Below, one piece after another: positions 33,348 to 43,035 of a DNA stretch of 64,000 bases (position 1 is its first letter; every line of letters begins with the position of its first letter). Origin of the DNA: Parietichytrium sp. I65-24A (Eukaryota > Sar > Bigyra > Thraustochytrida > Thraustochytriidae); assembly GCA_012862575.1 (NCBI GenBank), contig BLSF01000017.1:186001-250000 (forward strand), in the 5' to 3' direction. The position numbers and the translations under genes were made by a program. The notes below the pieces were generated by a model that made no database searches, had not been told where the DNA came from, and saw only the letters and a program-made list of their open reading frames with translations.

Positions 33348-34442
33348 ATGCAGCCGGATTTGGAGTCCGCCAGCTTGCTCGGGCACAATAGGTATAGCCA
33401 ATGGCCCAACTATTCCGGGAGCCCAAAGCCTGGGCAGCTGCATGGCCAGGCGTTCCCTCACCCCTTCCAACAGCTACCACGTGAATACAGCACAGATGGT
33501 GAAGGAAAAGGCTGGTGGCGCAGGTGCTGGGAGTCCAGATGGTGCGCCTTTGGCCCGTGCTCTGGCTGCGAAGATGAGGAGGAAGCTGCGGAGCGACAGC
33601 TGAGCTCTCTGTGGCGAGTTCGCTTTGTAGCTGGAGTGGCGTTGGTTCAGACTGTGGTGTTCATCGTGGAATCCGTGGCATCCGCGCGGCGGAGCGGAGA
33701 GGTTGAGCAAGCGATCGTCCCGGATGCCTGCACGTTGTTCCGCATGGGCGCCAAATGGGCGCCAGCCGTGCGGTACCAAGGTGAAATGTAAGTAGGAGAC
33801 TGGAAATGCGAAGTGGGATCGGCTACTCCTTCAATCTCTCGAATCGCCCAAATGGATATGGATATGTTTGCTGTCTGAAGGATTGTTTACTTACTCGCCC
33901 TTGTCTTTTCGAGGATCAACAGCCACCGCCTCTTTGCCCCGATTTTCTTACATGGCTCCTTGCCGCATCTAATTGTAAATACATTCGTGCTGGTGAGCTT
34001 CGGCACGGTGTTTGCCGTGGATCGTGTTCCGCGGTGGAGAATGCTTTTGTTTTATATTTACACCGGAGTTTGCGGCAACTTGCTCAGTTGCATTATGAAC
34101 CCTTACACCCTGTCTGTTGGCTCGTCGACTGCCTTGTTTGGTATCATGGCGTACTTGGTCGTCACTGTTTCAGGAGACTGGGCGACAACTCGGTCACAAT
34201 ATCTAACCCTTGCTATCAACATGGCCCTCAGCTTTATTTTTTCCACCATGATAGATCTCTCGGGACACGTCGGTGGTCTCATCGCCGGCTTTGTGGCGGG
34301 GCCCCTCGTATTCGTTCCTCGGGACCCTCATCACAGCTATCAGCGATTCGTTGGGTGCCTCCTGATGACAATTCTCTTTCCATGCTTCTTGCTGGCTGGC
34401 CTACGACGAATGAGCATGGAGCCGCGAGTCTTTTCTTGCTGA
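33348..34442 (+). CDS. Rhomboid family intramembrane serine protease
   Basis: Two exons, 33348-33787 and 33923-34442, with a 135-nt phase 2 intron, give 319 residues. The N-terminal 85 residues are soluble with a Cys-rich patch (WWRRCWESRWCAFGPCSGC). The first helix spans about 95-112. The splice makes HRLFAPIFLHGSLPHLIVN, the typical loop and second helix of rhomboids. The catalytic Ser215 lies in SVGSSTALFG and the His262 in DLSGHVGGLIAG, the intramembrane Ser-His dyad, so the enzyme looks active. Rhomboids cleave transmembrane substrates within the bilayer; the absence of a mitochondrial presequence and the N-terminal Cys cluster suggest the secretory pathway or plasma membrane. The substrate is unknown. 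Confidence 0.87.
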
Positions 34443-34566
34443 AGTATATTCAATAGAGTTTTCCTGCCATTCATTCACGCTCTTTGCTTTTGCCGAAAGA
34501 TATGTGTCGTCTTGGGCCAGCTCTCAGTCCTTGTCACGAAATAAATATCCACAGCTTGAAAACTTT

Positions 34567-34779
34567 TCAACTTGTCACCGCTTCGCGATACGCCTCGAAT
34601 TCAGCTTGCGTTTGACCTATGGATTCTACGAGCCGCCTTGGTCGCTTTTGCGCTCGAGCAGTTCTAGGTACCGGTACACATTCACCTTGCCCAACGCATC
34701 CCACCGCCGAGGAATAAATGTCGTCCATCTTTTTGCTGATTCTGATCTTCCCGCACTTTTTCTTGCTAGCCGACATCAT
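34567..34779 (-). CDS. Small basic ORF, doubtful
   Basis: A 70-residue frame starting with two ATGs (34779 and 34776), rich in Lys and Arg. A second frame over the same bases reads a plausible C-terminal-like stretch (IPRRWDALGKVNVYRYLELLERK) ending at about 34627, so the true frame, if any, is uncertain. A CTAG-type acceptor lies close upstream of that second frame, which would allow a spliced gene whose first exon I cannot identify. It sits between the 3' end of the rhomboid gene and the start of SBDS. It could be non-coding. Confidence 0.2.
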   Translation of the reverse strand: MMSASKKKCGKIRISKKMDDIYSSAVGCVGQGECVPVPRTARAQKRPRRLVESIGQTQAEFEAYREAVTS

Positions 34780-35000
34780 AGGCTGCTTTAGCCGAGAGAA
34801 TGATTGATTGCTGGAACAATGCAAAACAAAAACACATTGCCCACTGTTGCCGGGACAAAGCGAGCGAGGGACTTGTGAGACGGGAGTGCGCAGCGGCCAA
34901 GAGCGTGGAGGGACAGCAGTCTGAGCGAAGAAGTTCGTGTTTTGGACGATAGAGCAGGCTGGTAAACGGGAAAGAAGGAGAGAAAGAAGGTTGAGACGGG

Positions 35001-36416
35001 ATGAGTCAGAAGATCAACCAGGCCGTGAACCAAGTGCGGCTGACGAACGTGGCTGTGGTGCGTCTGAAGAAGAATGGAAAGAGATTCGAGATTGCGTGCT
35101 ACAAAAACAAGGTGGAGAACTGGCGCAGCAGGCTGGAGACGGATATCGAGGAGGTGCTCCAAATCGATCGCGTGTTCGAGAACGTCAGCAAAGGAGTGGT
35201 AGCAAAGAAGAAGGACTTGATCGAGTCGTTTGGTACAGACAATGAAGAAGAAGTGTGCAAAATTATCTTAGACAAGGGAACATCGCAGGTGTCGGACCGC
35301 GAAAGAGCAATGCATTACGAAAGCAAGTTCAGAAACATCGCGACAATTGTCAGCGAGAAGTGCATCAACTCCACGACAATGAGGCCATACCCTGTGTCTA
35401 CAATCGAGACCGCGATGAAAAATACCATTCACTATGCTGTCATCCCGAACAAATCAGCCAAGCAACAAGCGTTAGAAGTTATCAAGGAGCTCCAAAAGCA
35501 TATGCCTCTTCAGCGCGCCCAAATGCTAATTCGCGTCGTCGTAGCTCCAAGCTGCCGCGAAGAACTTGATGCGACTCTGGCCAAGGTAGAGTGCAACGTC
35601 TCGAAGACGGAGGTCAACCAGACCGGCATGATTGTCAAGCAGATTTTTATCGATCCGGGCGCATATCGTGTACTTTCGGAGTTCGTGAGCGGCCTGAGCC
35701 CCGTCGGAACATTGGAGGTGAAAGACTTTAGTGTGCAAGAAGACGATGAGGCAGACGTCGAGGCCACCGTGGGAGAAGCAAATGTAACATCTGGAATGGC
35801 GGCCATGTCGTTGGGAGCGAAAAACAAGCAAGCCAACACTGCCGAGAGTAGCGAGCAGGCGACCGACGCAGAGGCGTCGGGCAAACAAGCTGCTGACGCT
35901 GAGGAAAATGTTGAAGAAGAAGAAGAAGACGGTGACGATGATGACGATATTTACGCTACTCAAGTCGTTGCTCAGGAGAACATGAAAAAGGCGAAGAAAA
36001 AGAAGAAGAAGGAGCAACGCCGGCTCATGCGGCAACTGGATGAGGCAGAGGAACCAGACACCACAGCACCGGCCGCACTATCTGAGAAAGAGGGCAGTTC
36101 AACGGGCAAAGGCAACGCAAGCAGAGCTGCTGTGCCTGTAGCAGACCAGCCTAATGCTGAGCAGCAGTCGTCGGCGCCACCTGCTCCGCCAACGGAGGCC
36201 GAGTCCGCAGCGCCAGTTCACACGTCGGGCCTCAAGTGCTTGAGCTGCGGAGTGTTCTTTGGCAACGATAGAAACCTCCAGCGTGAGCACTACCGCTCGG
36301 ATTTGCACCGTCTCAACCTCAAACTCAAGATGAAAAACCTCCCTACAATGACTGAGGAGGAGTTCACATTACTAGATCCCACCGAAAAGGAGGCAATTCT
36401 CCTGGACTATAACTAA
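35001..36416 (+). CDS. SBDS: Ribosome maturation protein SBDS with C-terminal zinc finger
   Basis: Single-exon protein of 471 residues starting at ATG 35001. Residues 1-250 are a full SBDS protein: the N-terminal FYSH domain (RLTNVAVVRLKKNGKRFEIACYKNKV region), the central helical domain (TMRPYPVSTIETAMKN) and the ferredoxin-like C-terminal domain (LIRVVVAPSCREELDATLAKVE). SBDS works with the EFL1 GTPase to remove eIF6 from 60S subunits. After an acidic and Lys-rich linker (about 250-405), residues about 410-450 form a C2H2 finger of the RNA-binding type (CLSCGVFFGNDRNLQREH, H-x5-H spacing, then NLKLKMKNLP). Extended SBDS proteins with a terminal finger are known in plants and some protists. 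The stop codon overlaps that of the opposing gene by 4 bp. Confidence 0.95.
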   Translation: MSQKINQAVNQVRLTNVAVVRLKKNGKRFEIACYKNKVENWRSRLETDIEEVLQIDRVFENVSKGVVAKKKDLIESFGTDNEEEVCKIILDKGTSQVSDRERAMHYESKFRNIATIVSEKCINSTTMRPYPVSTIETAMKNTIHYAVIPNKSAKQQALEVIKELQKHMPLQRAQMLIRVVVAPSCREELDATLAKVECNVSKTEVNQTGMIVKQIFIDPGAYRVLSEFVSGLSPVGTLEVKDFSVQEDDEADVEATVGEANVTSGMAAMSLGAKNKQANTAESSEQATDAEASGKQAADAEENVEEEEEDGDDDDDIYATQVVAQENMKKAKKKKKKEQRRLMRQLDEAEEPDTTAPAALSEKEGSSTGKGNASRAAVPVADQPNAEQQSSAPPAPPTEAESAAPVHTSGLKCLSCGVFFGNDRNLQREHYRSDLHRLNLKLKMKNLPTMTEEEFTLLDPTEKEAILLDYN

Positions 36417-36826
36417 TCAGAACCTATCTTTGTTTCCACCGGAAGAGTCTCTCTGCCCTTAACCGTCACGTCTGTGCTCCATTTGGCATGATCTTCCGTG
36501 CTCACATTCTTCGTCTTGGACCTCACCTGCGGCGGAACAAACTTCTGGCGCACGGTCCCAGTACCGGTGCTCTGCCTCGAACCAGCTGCATGTACCTTCC
36601 CCGCGCCAGCTTGGGAGCTAGAAACCTCTTCCACCTCCATGCACTCGTCTCCAGCCTCCCCAAATTTGGGCAGGATCTTGCGTCGCTTGCTGCTGCGCTC
36701 CAATTCATCCGTCGGCGCTTGGGCAACCTTGTCTTTCGCTTTCGCTTCCGCCTTCAACTCCTCCCCTGCAACTTCCCCCTCATCTTCCGACCCCGAGGAC
36801 CCCGAGGACCCGTACCCGACCAGCAT
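36413..36826 (-). CDS. Small acidic/basic nuclear-type protein, unknown
   Basis: ORF of 137 residues from ATG 36826; upstream codons lack an ATG. It starts MLVGYGSSGSSGSEDEGE, an opening common among nuclear splicing or ribosome-related proteins. It continues through a Lys/Glu-rich helix to a KRRKILPKFGE patch, and has a conserved-looking motif KFVPPQVRSKTKNVSTED near residues 99-116. It is predicted to be largely disordered. The motif resembles the C-terminal signature of several small nuclear proteins, but I cannot name the family. The gene converges with SBDS and the two stop codons share bases (36413-36416). Confidence 0.55.
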   Translation of the reverse strand: MLVGYGSSGSSGSEDEGEVAGEELKAEAKAKDKVAQAPTDELERSSKRRKILPKFGEAGDECMEVEEVSSSQAGAGKVHAAGSRQSTGTGTVRQKFVPPQVRSKTKNVSTEDHAKWSTDVTVKGRETLPVETKIGSD

Positions 36827-37146
36827 TCTACCGCTACACTCTGCGCGCTGCCGTACCTCCCAGCTTCTCACGGTGCACACTGCACGGTAACTCGCAGCTC
36901 CCCACAGCTCACGTACGCCGCTCGACGTCGGCACTTAATGAATACGCTATCGCTCCATTACACGACAAAGACATAAAAAGACTCTTGATTGATTGATTGA
37001 TTGATTGATTGAGATTAGATTCCACGGAATTCGACGTGGGGAGCGAGATCCTTACACAGGTTTCGTGGTAGGAGACCTCTGTATTCACAGCGAATTTCTA
37101 GTGGCTCTGAAAGATTCTTTGTTGTAGAGATTATGATTGTAGAGTC

Positions 37147-37179
<33 letters not shown>

Positions 37180-37331
37180 GACGTCGTCGTTGGAGTGTGA
37201 GCTGTGCGTGGAGACAGCGGAGGCTCAGTGCCAATCGGGGATTTGAAAAGCATAACGGAGAGCAACAGGAAGAGCAATAGCAAGATCATTAGCAAGAGCA
37301 AGAGCAGGAGCAAGAGCGAGGTAGAGGAAGT
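36827..37331. promoter_or_regulatory. Divergent intergenic region with TTGA and GTT repeats
   Basis: About 500 bp between divergent genes. A TTGA tetranucleotide run occurs at about 36986-37010 and a GTT trinucleotide run at about 37148-37179. Promoters of the acidic protein gene and the glutathione peroxidase gene should lie here. Confidence 0.5.
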
Positions 37332-38206
37332 ATGGTGCTGCTGCGTCTGGTGACACTGGCCCTGGGAGGGCTCGTCGCGAGAGGATACAAAGGAGATCCG
37401 TCGGTGCCCACGTCGCTGTGGGAGATCGAGGCGAAGACGCTGGATGGCGAGCCCTTCAGGTTTGCGGACCACCAGGGCAAGGAGGTGTTCTTGATCGCGA
37501 ATGTGGCTTCGCAGTGTGGCTTCACCGACTCTGGATACGAACAGCTTCAAGCGCTCCACGAAGCTTACGCGCAGCATGGTCTCAGGGTCATCGGTGTGCC
37601 TTGCAATCAGTTCAACAATCAAGAGCCGGGATCAGCCAAGGATATTCTCACATTTGCCAAGTCCAAGAAGGCAGACTTTACTCTGCTCGAAAAGATGGAC
37701 GTGAATGGGGAAAATGCACATCCGCTCTACAAGTTTCTGAAGGGAGAACACATCGAGGCGAACGACTGCAAAGACTACGAGGATCAGTGCGAAACCTGGG
37801 CGGAGCAAGGAGAGTGCGATGTGAACGCTGATTACATGATGAAGAACTGCCCAAAGTCCTGTGGCGAGTGCGAGCCAACGTACTACTTTTTCGGAGATGT
37901 CAAGTGGAATTGTAAGTTCAAATTTCCTTTGGTTGAGCTCATGGCTTCCATGCATGTGTCGTGGGCCACTGTCCACTCACAAATGTTTTTCGAATTGTTT
38001 GCGTTTCATGTCTTTCCACGGTCACAGTCGAGTACTTTCTCGTGGATCCGGACGGTGAGGTGATGGAGCGCTGGCGAACTGGAACCGACATGCTTTCTGA
38101 CTACGTGACCGAAATCATTGATTTCGTTCTGGATGCTCGCAACGACGATGGAGACTTTACAGATTTTGGCGAGGCCTATTACGAGGATGAGCACGAGGAG
38201 CTGTAA
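37332..38206 (+). CDS. Glutathione peroxidase with an inserted ShKT domain, secretory
   Basis: Two exons, 37332-37911 and 38028-38206, with a 116-nt phase 1 intron, give 252 residues. A signal peptide (about 1-17) precedes a thiol peroxidase fold with the catalytic tetrad Cys62 (NVASQCGFT), Gln93 (CNQF), Trp192 and Asn193 (VKWNFEYFLVDPDG). The active residue is Cys, not selenocysteine. The resolving Cys of plant-type enzymes is absent (TFAKSKKADF). Between HPLYKFLKG and DVKWN lies a ShKT domain, residues 146-180, with six cysteines spaced C-x6-C-x8-C-x10-C-x3-C-x2-C. The protein ends in an acidic tail DEHEEL; HEEL can act as a KDEL-like ER retrieval signal. I infer a lumenal or secreted peroxidase reducing hydroperoxides with thiols. 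Confidence 0.88.
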
Positions 38207-38523
38207 TCTCCAGGTACGCGCTATCCAAATTGGGAGTGTGAACACCTCGAGCTTGTCTTGTGCTCTTTGGGATCGCCACGTTCCCTCCTCCAGTACAGAG
38301 AGTAGTAATAATAGAGGTGGAAAGAAAAAGAGAAAAGCAAGATGATCTTTTAAAACATGGTATTTAATCAATCACTAGTGATTCACAAGGGCACAAGAAG
38401 GCGTGCTCTAACAGGCTCAAGTTGAGTGCCACCATTGTCGGAACTTGTGTGCATGAACATCGGGTGCTAAGGATCAAAGCGAGGAACAGTCGACGGGCGG
38501 CAAGGCGCTGACAAAAGAGTCTA
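38207..38523. other. Shared 3' flank of convergent genes
   Basis: About 320 bp between the stops of the glutathione peroxidase gene and the HAD/kinase gene. No coding frame is supported. Confidence 0.5.
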
Positions 38524-40164
38524 CTAAGTAGACGAACTCACGGAGCTTCTGGAGAGATATGACCTTCGCTTAGAGCCCCGCCTTTTCAAAAACGACAAAC
38601 GCTGATGTCCGCAGCTGGACCGCGAGTGACCGCGATGGGTGCTTCCACTTCCTTCGATCATGACCGTCACAGCGGCATGACTGTCTTCGAAAACCTCTCC
38701 AATTGGCCGTGATGCATCGATTTCGTAGAGCAAGTCTTGTTTCCGGTACAATTCGATGATCGGCAGCGTTTTGTTGCGGAATGTGGCAAATCTCTTCGCG
38801 GCTGTCTCCCTGTTGTCGTCGCTCCTAACCTCCTCGCCAGCGAGTTTGGCAGCCTCTGCGCGAGCCAGGATTCGTTCGAGCATATCGTCCTCCTCACAGT
38901 CAAAGTACAAGACGCCAATGAGACGAGCCTCACCAGAATCGATGATGAGTCGGGTGAAACTCTCGTAGTTCTCATCGTCTCGAGGACACCCGTCCACCAG
39001 GAAAACCGAGCTCGAGCTGCTGTCCATGGCCTTGATGATCAGCTTCATTGTCAAATCCGATGGGACCAGCTTTCCCTCGCGCATGCATGCTGCGATGAGC
39101 TCACCATGTTCTGATTCTGGATTGTGCATCTCTTCGCGCAACAAATCGCCAGCAGATAAGTGGTCTACTCCAGCAAAGTGCGCGAGAACCCTGGCGCTCT
39201 GCGTGCCCTTGCCACTACCTGGGCCACCGAGAACAGAGATGATTCGGCGGTCAGGTTTTGGCCTTTCCTGCTCCCGCGAGAGTCCAAAATCGTCGTCGTC
39301 ATTTGTGGCATCGTCATCGATGTCGATGTCGCTGTTGGCAGGATTCAGGAGATCGGTCACTGACTTTATCGAAGGCTTCCTTAAGGTGGGCATGAAAGAA
39401 AACTTCCTCGATTTGGCGGCGTCGAAGAGTGCAGGCATCACAGAGGGAAGCTCAATGAGATCTGCAACCTGAAAGTCGGCAAAGGTGCTTGAGAGGGGCT
39501 TTCGAGTCGCACGATCGACATCTCCTACCAAACACGTCATGAGACCCATCGTCTTCGCTGTGTGGATGTTGACAACCGAATCGTCGAGCAAGAGGCACCT
39601 CTTTGGATCTGTGATGTTTGCCATCTCCATGGCCACGACAAACGACATAGGGTCGTGCTTGGTTTTGAGCCCTACAGCTCTGCAGTCAACAATCCCTTCA
39701 AAAAGATCGCGAATGCCGAGCCTGTCGAGGCAACGTTCAGCGTGTTCCCGAATCGAGGCAGTGTAAACCCATCTTCTCTTGTGGCCTAGCTTGAGAATCA
39801 TCTCGCGGAGCTCAGGGCGCGGATGGATCTCCTCCAAAGAGACATCGTGCACCTTTTGCAAGAATTCCTCTATCCGGTCCTCGGTAATGAAGTTGCCTTT
39901 CAAGAGTCCGCGGAGAGCGGTGCCGTGCTCGAGATACAAACGAAACGACTCCTCGCGAGACACACCGAGCTCACTCTGCGAAAACTCCTCAATGCTCTTC
40001 TTCAGCCGCTCTGCGGTCGCCCAGTCGTTTTGATACAGAGTATCGTCGCAGTCGAAAAACAGGACTTCAACATCGTGGAGCTGTGCGGTGTTGTCATCGC
40101 TCACTTCCTCAGGGGCGTCCAACACGCGCACCTTGTCCGTCGCTTTGCTCTGTAAGCAGCCCAT
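38524..40164 (-). CDS. Bifunctional HAD nucleotidase / adenylate-UMP kinase fusion, N-myristoylated
   Basis: Single-exon protein of 546 residues with the start at 40164. MGCLQSK is a strong N-myristoylation plus Cys3 palmitoylation signal. Residues about 33-240 are a HAD hydrolase of the SDT1/PHM8 pyrimidine 5'-nucleotidase type: FFDCDDTLY (Asp39 and Asp41), VYTASIREHAERCLDRLGI, Lys in LKTKHDP, and LLLDDSVVNI. After an Asp-rich linker, residues about 308-505 form an adenylate/UMP-CMP kinase: P-loop GGPGSGKGT (313-321), HLSAGDLLREE, LVDGCPRDDENY and ETAAKRFATF. The tail is Arg/Ser-rich. One half should remove phosphate from nucleoside monophosphates and the other should phosphorylate them, so the protein would tie opposing reactions to a membrane. 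Confidence 0.87.
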   Translation of the reverse strand: MGCLQSKATDKVRVLDAPEEVSDDNTAQLHDVEVLFFDCDDTLYQNDWATAERLKKSIEEFSQSELGVSREESFRLYLEHGTALRGLLKGNFITEDRIEEFLQKVHDVSLEEIHPRPELREMILKLGHKRRWVYTASIREHAERCLDRLGIRDLFEGIVDCRAVGLKTKHDPMSFVVAMEMANITDPKRCLLLDDSVVNIHTAKTMGLMTCLVGDVDRATRKPLSSTFADFQVADLIELPSVMPALFDAAKSRKFSFMPTLRKPSIKSVTDLLNPANSDIDIDDDATNDDDDFGLSREQERPKPDRRIISVLGGPGSGKGTQSARVLAHFAGVDHLSAGDLLREEMHNPESEHGELIAACMREGKLVPSDLTMKLIIKAMDSSSSSVFLVDGCPRDDENYESFTRLIIDSGEARLIGVLYFDCEEDDMLERILARAEAAKLAGEEVRSDDNRETAAKRFATFRNKTLPIIELYRKQDLLYEIDASRPIGEVFEDSHAAVTVMIEGSGSTHRGHSRSSCGHQRLSFLKRRGSKRRSYLSRSSVSSST

Positions 40165-41863
40165 CTGCCCGGCCCGTCTGCGTGGAAAGACGATGTCACA
40201 CTGCTCCCGATTGGTGTCTGCGAAAGGTCCGGGCGCACTCGCGACTGTGACTGTGACTGTTCTCACTCGGCACTCAAGTACGGTACTGACAGTACTGACT
40301 CGGAGTACAATCGTCGCCCTGTCACAAACGACGCTCTCGCTACTCTCGCTGACAGAGAGAATCAGAGAGAGACAAGACACTCAAGACACACAGCGTCCCG
40401 GCTCTACTGTAGTACCACACCCAATACAAGTATTACAAGTTTCGCCCGTCTGCTGGCTGGCGTCTGCTGGCACTCCAGACACTCAGGTCGGTTCTAGTAA
40501 GCAAGTTGGAAAAGTTCAACTTGAGCGGGGTGTGTCCTGTGTGGGTGAGTGTGTGTGGGTAGGTGGGTGAGTGGGTGGATTTCTGTCAGGGTCTCCGATC
40601 TTGCGAGTCCTTTTGCATCCCTCAGCATGCTTCCTGTTGGTCCTTGAGCGTCCCTTCTCACTCTCTCTCTTGGCCGAGTCCCAAAGCCAGCCACGAACGA
40701 GCCTTGCGTTGCCTTACATGGCGCTGAAAGCTCTTCCAAGACTAAAGACTAAAGACCAAAGATGCGATTTCACCAAAGTTCCACCCACTACTCCGCTGGA
40801 AGGGAAAACCTCAGGCTGGTTTCTCACGATACTCCTCGCCGATTTCACAGCCGATACAACAAGTTACGAGCACGTTGACGCCATCCAAAAGCCAATAAGT
40901 TAGCCAGTCGACGAGCAGCCGCGTTGTACGCTTACTTGCTCTCTCTCTCTCTCTGTCTAACTGATCTATCTATCTATCTACACCTCCATCTCCCGAATCT
41001 CCCGCACACTGCAACTGACTACTGACAGTGAGCCAGCCCATCGATCTGATTAATTATTTCAAAACGAAGATGAAAGTGGGGCTTCATGACGAATCCAAAA
41101 AATGGGCTCGTCTGTCACACAGTCGATGTTGCAAATAAATCACTCTCACAAGTCAGTCAAATGTTTCCTTGTTAAGATTTTCACTAACAAGAGGATTATT
41201 CCAAAAGACAGCAGGTGTGTACCCCTGTTGTATTTGGAGCTAGTCGGAGCCCATCATCGCATTTCCTACTGTAAAACTTAGCCTTGCGGTGGCAAGGAGA
41301 AAGCGAACACGAAAGAATAAAAGAGAAGCCTTTGGAGAGGCCTGGTGGGTATTACTCCTCAATCATACGTTACCATAGTGTCGAGAGAACACCGACGTAC
41401 AAAAACGAAGCCCCCCCGAGAGCCCCTTTGCAGGTTCGTCAGTCACCAGAATCATTACCCGCGCTGCTAGTCCACCGGGGGGAACGCCATCGAACAGTTA
41501 CGAACCTCTGCGAAGAACCTCTCGAAGGAAGCGCCAAGGAAGCGGGCGAACGCAGGAGAAGGCTAGCCCCTGGAGGAGGAGGGTCCTAACCGTATCGCTG
41601 GCCGGCGCTACGTTGAAATGATCCATTGCGCCGGTTGAGAGATTGACAGAGAGAGAGAGAAAGAGAGACAAAGACACAGAGAGAGAGAGAGGGAAAGAGA
41701 GAGACAGAGAGACAAAGACACAGAGAGAGAGAGAGTCGAACAAAGAGCGAAGAGCGAATAGCAGACGTGCAAAAGTGAAACTTGGCGACGGCGGCAGAGG
41801 CGCTGCGTTCTACATACATTTTCATTTGTCGGTTTCTTCGATCTTCGATAGCGGGCGTGCGAG
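40165..41863. promoter_or_regulatory. Divergent intergenic region with simple repeats
   Basis: About 1.7 kb between two divergently transcribed genes. CT and ATCT runs lie at about 40939-40979 and a long GA-rich block at about 41640-41735, directly 5' of PSMA4. Frames through the block are low-complexity artefacts. No gene is recognised. Confidence 0.5.
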
Positions 41864-42814
41864 ATGGGTTCCAGATACGACAGCAGGACAACGGTGTTCT
41901 CGCCAGAGGGCAGGCTGTTCCAGGTGGAGTATGCCATGGTGGCGATTGAGCAGGCTGGAGCATGCGTGGGCATCCTGGCCAAGGAGGGCGTCGTGATCGC
42001 TGCGGAGAAGAAGGTGACCAACGTGCTTCTGGCGCCACCGAAAGGGTCGGAGAAGCTGTACATGATTGACGATCATGTGGCGTGCGCCGTTGCTGGGCTC
42101 ACCTCGGACGCCAACGTGCTGATATCGTAAGTTTATGCGGCACTGGAGTCTGATGCGAAGATGCAATGTAGGGTGATGGAGTTTGGAGGTTGTTGGCGCT
42201 GACGAGTGGATTTGACGCTTCGCAGTTATCTTCGTAAAGTGGCTCATAACTACAAACTTCAGTACCAGGAGCCGCAGCCAATCGAGCAGCTTATTCAGCG
42301 GGTTTGCGATCTTAAACAAGGCTACACACAGTTTGGTGGACAGCGCCCATTCGGAGTGTCCTTTCTGTATGCCGGGTGGGACAAGCATTATGGGTAAGTT
42401 GAACGTTGATCAGTTTTTGACAGGGAATGCGCGTACTGACGCTCATATCACGGCACCATCGTTAGCTTCCAATTGTACCAAAGCAACCCTTCAGGAAACT
42501 ACGGCGGCTGGAAGGCAACCGCTATTGGCCCGAACAATCAGGCTGCTAGTTCCCTGCTGAAGAAGGAGTATGTCGAAGATTGCACGATCGACGATGCTCT
42601 GCATCTCGCCGTGAAGGTGCTCAACAAAACTATGGATACAGTGTCTCCAACTCCAGACCACATGGAGTTTAGTGTTTTGAAGATGGATGGCACCACAAAG
42701 AAGCTCGTACAGCACGTCCTAACGCAGCAGGAGGTTCAGGCCCTCCTAGACAGAATCGCAAAGGAAGAGGAGGAAGAGAAAGCCAGGGAAGAGGCGAAGG
42801 CGGCTGGTCATTAA
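41864..42814 (+). CDS. PSMA4: 20S proteasome subunit alpha type-4 (alpha3)
   Basis: Three exons, 41864-42126, 42226-42393 and 42466-42814, with phase 2 introns of 99 and 72 nt, give 259 residues. The N-terminus [18 protein letters not shown] and Q-V-E-Y-A-M are the proteasome alpha signature. [30 protein letters not shown] and [15 protein letters not shown] identify the alpha3/PSMA4 paralogue. The C-terminus is a Lys/Glu-rich helix as usual. The subunit is structural: it forms part of the outer ring that gates entry of unfolded substrates into the catalytic chamber. Length and sequence are ordinary. Confidence 0.97.
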
Positions 42815-43035
42815 TTTGGTGTGAGATTGTTCAATTATCGCCAAGCAGCACTCTTTTCCTCAGTGTTTGCTGCTCTTGGCTTCTCTCCGCACACCCCAAT
42901 CATTTCCCATCGACTCTGAATCAAACTGAAAAGACTCACAACCCAAATTTAGCAATGAAAAACACCATCCATTTTCATTTTAACGTAGTGGATTACATAT
43001 GTCAACACCAATGAGTGAGAACGCAGCGCAGCGAC

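Noticed and set aside
38521-40380. Longer start of the HAD/kinase protein at 40380
   Set aside because: The extra residues are Ser/Val-rich repeats read from a simple-sequence promoter; MGC at 40164 gives a sensible acylated N-terminus.
41500-42063. Ser/Leu-rich minus-strand frames upstream of PSMA4
   Set aside because: Translation of the GA-repeat block; no ATG-led coding signal.
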